8,148 nucleotides of DNA from Thermoplasmata archaeon (GTDB lineage Archaea > Thermoplasmatota > Thermoplasmata > UBA10834): assembly GCA_025457845.1 (NCBI GenBank), contig JALOTO010000063.1:1-8148 (forward strand), read 5' to 3'. Shown here in pieces: positions 4,823-8,148 of this stretch (position 1 is its first letter; each line of letters begins with the position of its first letter). The translations under genes were made by a program, and so were the position numbers. The notes under the pieces are model-generated. The model made no database searches. It worked only from the letters and a program-made list of their open reading frames with translations, and was not told where the DNA came from.

Positions 4823-5908
4823 ATGACGCACACTCACATAGGCCGATGGCTGTTCACGGCGGAGGGCATCGCCAAGGGATGCCTTCGCCTCGATGGCGAC
4901 CAGGTGGAGGAGGTCTGCTACGGCGACACACCTTCGGACTCGTCGCGGTCGATCGTCCTTCCTGGGTTCGTGAACGCTCACACGCACGTCGGCGACTCGT
5001 TCGCCTTCCCCGCCCCCAAGGGCACGGTCGAGGAGCTCGTCGCGCCGCCGGACGGCTACAAGCACAGGATGCTCAGGACCGCCACCAGGGAGACGAAGCT
5101 CACGGCCATGACGGACGCCGTGGAGATCATGGCGGCGACCGGCACGATGGCATTCATCGACTTCCGGGAGGAGGGCGTCGCAGGGGTCATGGACCTGCTA
5201 TCCGCGGTCCGGTCCGCCGTCCCCGTGCCCGTGGTCCTCGGCCGCCCTGGAAGGCTCCCGGCATCCGACCTCGAACTGGACGAGGTGCTGGCCAGCTGCG
5301 ACGGCCTCGGCCTCAGCGCCTTGAGGGACATGGACCAGGCGCAGGCCGTGAGGATGGCTTCCAGGGCCAGGTCCGCTGGCAGGATGTTCGCGCTCCACGC
5401 GAGCGAGGCCGTCCGGGAGGACATCGACAGGATACTCGACCTCCGTCCGGACTTCCTTGTCCACATGACCTCGGCGAGCGACGATGACATCCAGGCGTGC
5501 GCCGACGAGGGCGTCCCGGTCGTGGTCTGCCCCAGGTCCAACGAGTTCTTCGGGCTCGACCCCGGGATCCCGCGCCTGCTGGCTGCCGGAGTCGAGGTCG
5601 CCCTCGGGACGGACAACGGGATGATCGCCCGGCCCGACATGCTGTCCGAGCTTCAGGCGGCCCACAGGCTCTCCGGCGGGGACCTGTCGCCTTCCCAGAC
5701 CGTACATCTGGCGACGTTCGGAGGGCGCAAAGTATTAAATGCGAAGGGGAAGATAACAACTGGAATCGGAATTTCGGACGACCTAGTGGTGATGGACGTC
5801 AGAGGGTCGGATCCCCTCGGGGAGGTGGTGACGTCCGCGGGTTCGTCTAGCGTCTCAGCGGTCATCCATGGAGGAAGGTTACGGAGGCCGGAAAATTGGA
5901 CGAGATAA
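4823..5908 (+). CDS. Amidohydrolase-superfamily protein, probable aminohydrolase/deaminase (COG0402-like)
   Basis: The 361-residue cytoplasmic product has the metal site of the deaminase branch of the amidohydrolase superfamily. Numbered from the ATG at 4823, H53-x-H55 lies in the VNAHTHVGD stretch, H192-x2-E195 in LHASEA, H214 in LVHMT and D264 in ALGTDN. E195 is the expected proton shuttle. The stretch VCPRSNEFFG matches the CPxSNxxLG signature of adenosine, SAH and guanine deaminases and related chlorohydrolases. It is shorter than MtaD/SAH deaminases (over 400 residues), mainly in the region after the HxH motif, so the substrate pocket probably differs and no substrate is named. An in-frame GTG at 4793 would add ten residues; those codons (GTT, ATT) look unlike the gene and neither start has a good ribosome site, so I prefer the ATG. 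The end overlaps the usp start by 13 bp. An AT-rich patch lies near its 3' end. Confidence 0.87.
   Translation: MTHTHIGRWLFTAEGIAKGCLRLDGDQVEEVCYGDTPSDSSRSIVLPGFVNAHTHVGDSFAFPAPKGTVEELVAPPDGYKHRMLRTATRETKLTAMTDAVEIMAATGTMAFIDFREEGVAGVMDLLSAVRSAVPVPVVLGRPGRLPASDLELDEVLASCDGLGLSALRDMDQAQAVRMASRARSAGRMFALHASEAVREDIDRILDLRPDFLVHMTSASDDDIQACADEGVPVVVCPRSNEFFGLDPGIPRLLAAGVEVALGTDNGMIARPDMLSELQAAHRLSGGDLSPSQTVHLATFGGRKVLNAKGKITTGIGISDDLVVMDVRGSDPLGEVVTSAGSSSVSAVIHGGRLRRPENWTR
5726..5776 (+). other. AT-rich island near the 3' end of the amidohydrolase gene
   Basis: In an otherwise GC-rich gene this patch uses AAA, GTA, TTA, AAT, ATA, ACA, ACT, GGA and ATT. It contains AAAGTATTAAAT, a plausible TATA element about 160 bp upstream of the usp start. 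It could be an internal promoter for usp-CBS-glyS or simply less biased codons in a C-terminal region. Confidence 0.35.
5883..5887 (+). promoter_or_regulatory. Shine-Dalgarno site deciding the TTG start of usp
   Basis: GGAGG lies 8 bases before the TTG at 5896, inside the end of the amidohydrolase gene. It supports use of this non-ATG start and translational coupling with the upstream gene. Confidence 0.6.
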
Positions 5909-6333
5909 AAAGGATCCTGATAGCTACCGATGGCTCAGAATACACCAGGGAGGCCGTGACCTACGGCCTGAAGCTCGCCAAGGTCCTGGGCGCCGAGGTC
6001 ACCGCCCTGTACGTCGTGGACCAGACATCCTTCGTGAGTTTTCCCATGGACTCTTCCGTCGTCAGCGTCTACTCGCTCCTCGAGAACGAGGGCAAGAAGG
6101 CGGTGGACGAGGTCGTGGCCGAGGGGGGCGCTCTGGGTGTGAAGGTGACCCCGATAGTCGTCGAGGGGTCTCCCACGAGGAAGATCGTCGAGACGGCGCA
6201 CGACATGGACCTGGTCGTCATGGGCACCCTGGGCAGGTCCGCGATTTCCAAACTGTTCATGGGGAGCGTGGCCGAGAGGGTCACGAGGTACGCCCCGTGC
6301 CCGGTCCTGGTCGTCAGGAGCAGGAAGAGGTGA
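5896..6333 (+). CDS. Universal stress protein (UspA family), ATP-binding type
   Basis: The 145-residue single-domain Usp begins (M)DEIKRILIATDGSE, the typical first strand and loop of the family, with the D12-G-S motif. The C-terminal nucleotide signature is complete: G110-x2-G113-x9-G123-S124, followed by VAERVTRYAPCPVLVVR. This marks the ATP-binding class related to MJ0577, which acts as an ATP-dependent switch in the cytoplasm. The start is a TTG at 5896 with GGAGG 8 bases upstream. The next in-frame ATG is residue 51 and would destroy the fold, so TTG is strongly favoured. The gene overlaps the end of the amidohydrolase by 13 bp, and the CBS gene begins 4 bp after its stop, so translational coupling is likely. 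Its partner or signal is unknown; the CBS protein is the obvious candidate. Confidence 0.94.
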   Translation: MDEIKRILIATDGSEYTREAVTYGLKLAKVLGAEVTALYVVDQTSFVSFPMDSSVVSVYSLLENEGKKAVDEVVAEGGALGVKVTPIVVEGSPTRKIVETAHDMDLVVMGTLGRSAISKLFMGSVAERVTRYAPCPVLVVRSRKR

Positions 6334-6337
6334 ACAG

Positions 6338-7180
6338 GTGAAGGTCAAGGAGGTCATGACGGAGAACCCGATAGTGGCGGAGCTCCCTGGGACCCGCACG
6401 GACGTGCTGAAGACCCTGGTGAAGCACAACGTCACAGGCATGCCCGTGGTCAAGACCAGCGACGGCCTGCTCGCGGGGTTCGTGACCCGTCAGGACATCT
6501 TCTCGAAGCCCGAGGAGGAGCAGCTCGCCCTCGTCATGAGGCGGGACTACCCCAACATCGGGCCTAACGCCAGCGTCAAGGACGCCGCGAGGATCATGAT
6601 AGACCAGCGCCTCGCCCACCTCCCGGTCGTGGAGAAGGGCAAGCTGGTCGGGATACTCACGCCGACGGACCTCCTGATAGTCGTCGAGAAGGAGAACCCG
6701 CAGATCACAGTCGAGGAGATCGTGCGGTCACCATGCATACCCATCCACCACAACGCCCCGCTCATAGTGGCGCTGGCCACGTTCCGCGCGGCGAAGGTCG
6801 CCGCCCTCCCCGTCCTGGACGACGAGGCGAAGCTCGTCGGCATCCTGACAGACAGGGACATCTTCAACAGGACGGTCGTGGACCGCTCGGTCGTCATGAG
6901 CGACCTGGGGATAAGCGACGAGGACGACAACTGGACCTGGGAGGGCATCAGGAACGTGATGAAGCTCTGGTACGAGGTCTCCAGGGTCGACCTGCCCAAG
7001 CTCACCGTCAAGGACATCATGGTCAAGAACCCGATGACCGTCTTCAGGAAGACGCTGGTCGGGGACGCCGCGAGGACCATGCGGAAGCACGACTTCGGAC
7101 AGCTGCCCGTGCGCGACTCGAAGGACAACCTCGTGGCCATGATTTATGACCTAGATGTCGTATCCACGCTCACCAAGTGA
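6338..7180 (+). CDS. Four-CBS-domain protein, probable adenine-nucleotide-sensing regulator
   Basis: The 280-residue protein consists of two CBS pairs: about residues 7-57, 68-118, 130-180 and 226-279. CBS pairs form Bateman modules that bind AMP, ATP, SAM or related ligands. The phosphate/ribose-binding motif G-h-h-T-x-x-D is intact in the first three: G47-F-V-T50-R-Q-D53, G105-I-L-T108-P-T-D111 and G168-I-L-T171-D-R-D174. The fourth is altered to A267-M-I-Y270-D-L-D273 and may not bind nucleotide. A linker of about 45 residues between CBS3 and CBS4 holds an acidic run and three tryptophans (W199, W201, W211). There is no catalytic, DNA-binding or membrane domain, so it probably regulates another protein. 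The start is a GTG at 6338 with GAGGTGA at 6327-6333, which overlaps the usp stop. glyS follows 6 bp downstream. Confident as CBS protein; the target is unknown. Confidence 0.92.
   Translation: MKVKEVMTENPIVAELPGTRTDVLKTLVKHNVTGMPVVKTSDGLLAGFVTRQDIFSKPEEEQLALVMRRDYPNIGPNASVKDAARIMIDQRLAHLPVVEKGKLVGILTPTDLLIVVEKENPQITVEEIVRSPCIPIHHNAPLIVALATFRAAKVAALPVLDDEAKLVGILTDRDIFNRTVVDRSVVMSDLGISDEDDNWTWEGIRNVMKLWYEVSRVDLPKLTVKDIMVKNPMTVFRKTLVGDAARTMRKHDFGQLPVRDSKDNLVAMIYDLDVVSTLTK
7142..7149 (+). promoter_or_regulatory. Possible internal promoter for glyS within the CBS gene
   Basis: ATTTATGA lies in a short AT-rich patch inside the last codons of the CBS gene, centred about 41 bp before the glyS ATG. 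A transcript starting near 7172 would have a leader of about 15 bases, including the GTGAT ribosome site. It is plausible but rests on one weak TATA match. Confidence 0.3.
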
Positions 7181-7181
7181 T
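7177..7181 (+). promoter_or_regulatory. Possible ribosome site of glyS overlapping the CBS stop codon
   Basis: GTGAT can pair with the AUCAC end of archaeal 16S rRNA and lies 5 bases before the ATG at 7187. It contains the TGA stop of the CBS gene, so re-initiation by the same ribosomes is also likely. No GGAGG is present. Confidence 0.4.
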
Positions 7182-7186
7182 AGAAG

Positions 7187-8148
7187 ATGGACCCTCAGGA
7201 AGTGCTCTCCCTGTGCAAGCGCAGGGGTTTCCTATGGCCCGCCTACGACATCTACGGCGGCGTCGCCGGCCTCTACGACTACGGCCCTCTCGGCGTGGCC
7301 CTCAAGAACAACATCGAGAACCACTGGAGGCACCTCTACGTGCTCCAGGAGGGATTCCAGGAGATATTCTGTCCGGTCGTCGCCCCCGAGCCGGTCTTCA
7401 AGGCGTCCGGCCATCTGGACACGTTCTCCGACATGTACGTCGAGTGCACCGCGTGCGGCGAGGTCTACAGGGCGGACCACCTCGCGGGCGGGATGCACCC
7501 GAACCCGGCGACCCTGAACGAGGAGCAGCTGGGCGCCCTGCTGAAGGAGAACGGGGTCAAGTGCCAGGCGTGCAAGGGGGAGCTCACCGCCCCCAAGCGT
7601 TTCAACCTCATGTTCAAGACGTCCATAGGCGCGGGCAAGGCCAAGGTCGGCTACCTCAGGCCCGAGACCGCGCAGGGGATGTTCGTCAACTTCGAGCAGG
7701 TCTACAGGTACGGCAGGGAGAAGCTGCCCGTGGGCGCGGTCCAGGTCGGCACCTCCTTCAGGAACGAGATCTCCCCGAGACAGGGGCTCATACGCCTCAG
7801 GGAGTTCCACCAGATGGAGGCCGAGCTGTTCGTCCACCCTGAGGACAAGACCTGGCCCAGGTTCCCCAAGGTCAAGCACGAGAAGCTCTCCCTTGTGCCC
7901 AACACTGGCGAGCCGAGGGAGATGTCCCTCGAGCAGGCGGTCAAGGAGGGCGTCATAGTCAACGAGGTCCTCGCATACTTCATCTGGCTCACGCACAGGT
8001 TCGCCCTCGACGTAGGGCTCGACCCGAAGCGCATGCGTTTCAGGCAGCACGAGAAGAACGAGATGGCGCACTATGCGAGCGACTGCTGGGATCTCGAGGC
8101 GGAGCTCGGCTACGGCTGGATAGAGCTCGTGGGCATCGCCGACAGGGG
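7187..8148 (+). CDS. glyS: Glycyl-tRNA synthetase, archaeal/eukaryotic dimeric type, N-terminal part, cut by window edge
   Basis: The frame is open from the ATG at 7187 to the right edge, giving 320 residues of an enzyme usually over 500 residues long. It attaches glycine to tRNA-Gly using ATP in the cytoplasm. It begins with the class II GlyRS features RRGFLWPAYDIYGGVAG and LYDYGPLGVALKNNI. Two CxxC pairs, C87/C90 and C126/C129, lie in the insertion that often binds zinc in archaeal enzymes. LRPETAQGMFVNF and the class II motif 2, F191-R-N-E-I-S-P-R-Q-G, follow, then LREFHQMEAELF. Near the edge RFRQHEKNEMAHYA and the start of DCWDLEAELGYGWIELVG are also conserved. An in-frame TAG at 7181-7183 sits just upstream, so ATG 7187 is the only reasonable start. 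It follows the CBS stop by 6 bp and is probably co-transcribed with it. Nothing unusual is seen in the visible part. Confidence 0.97.
   Translation, partial: MDPQEVLSLCKRRGFLWPAYDIYGGVAGLYDYGPLGVALKNNIENHWRHLYVLQEGFQEIFCPVVAPEPVFKASGHLDTFSDMYVECTACGEVYRADHLAGGMHPNPATLNEEQLGALLKENGVKCQACKGELTAPKRFNLMFKTSIGAGKAKVGYLRPETAQGMFVNFEQVYRYGREKLPVGAVQVGTSFRNEISPRQGLIRLREFHQMEAELFVHPEDKTWPRFPKVKHEKLSLVPNTGEPREMSLEQAVKEGVIVNEVLAYFIWLTHRFALDVGLDPKRMRFRQHEKNEMAHYASDCWDLEAELGYGWIELVGIADR

Noticed and set aside
7232..8071. Long minus-strand open frame (279 codons) opposite glyS
   Set aside because: It is the mirror of a highly conserved GlyRS frame in GC-rich DNA, and its product has low-complexity Leu/Glu/Val/Arg composition typical of antisense shadows.
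1..8148. Mobile element, CRISPR array, toxin-antitoxin or defence system
   Set aside because: No transposase, integrase, terminal repeats, regularly spaced repeats or defence-type domains were seen on either strand; the genes are metabolic, regulatory and housekeeping.

Overview
The window looks like GC-rich archaeal chromosome. TATA-like boxes lie about 26 bp upstream of expected transcript starts, and two of these transcripts would be leaderless. Other genes carry GGAGG/GGAGGT ribosome sites. The glycyl-tRNA synthetase is of the archaeal/eukaryotic type, and arginine is mostly AGG with third positions rich in G/C. A member of the Thermoplasmatota, perhaps a Methanomassiliicoccales-like methanogen, would fit, but that is inference from style and gene content. 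There is no mobile element, CRISPR array, tRNA or rRNA, and most of the window is core metabolism and housekeeping.

Layout. (1) Positions 1-466, minus strand: the N-terminal 155 residues of a ThiD-type hydroxymethylpyrimidine kinase, running off the left edge. (2) Positions 570-2988, plus strand, divergent from thiD: an unrecognised 123-residue protein, then a 666-residue iron-sulfur protein joining a LUD domain, two [4Fe-4S] ferredoxin motifs and two complete CCG domains. It resembles LutB/LldF fused to LutA/HdrD. (3) Positions 4330-2992, minus strand: a two-gene operon of a PrsW-family membrane protease and the RNA 2',3'-cyclic phosphodiesterase ThpR. It converges on the iron-sulfur gene with only 3 bp between the stop codons. 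(4) Positions 4619-4443, minus strand: a 58-residue 2[4Fe-4S] ferredoxin with its own strong promoter. (5) Positions 4823-8148, plus strand: a tight run of amidohydrolase/deaminase, universal stress protein, four-CBS-domain protein and glycyl-tRNA synthetase (cut by the right edge). The genes overlap or lie within 6 bp of one another.

How it may fit together. The LUD/CCG protein and the ferredoxin are electron-transfer components, as expected in an anaerobe that routes electrons through ferredoxin and heterodisulfide-reductase-like modules. The right-hand run places two probable adenine-nucleotide-binding regulators (Usp and CBS) between a putative aminohydrolase and glyS, which suggests coupling of energy or nucleotide state to translation. 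That coupling is a hypothesis only.

The points most worth a second look are the LUD-ferredoxin-CCG2 fusion and its small unknown partner, a perfect 12-bp palindrome just upstream of the prsW promoter, a degenerate fourth CBS motif that coincides with a possible internal glyS promoter, and three AT-rich islands inside otherwise GC-rich coding sequence.
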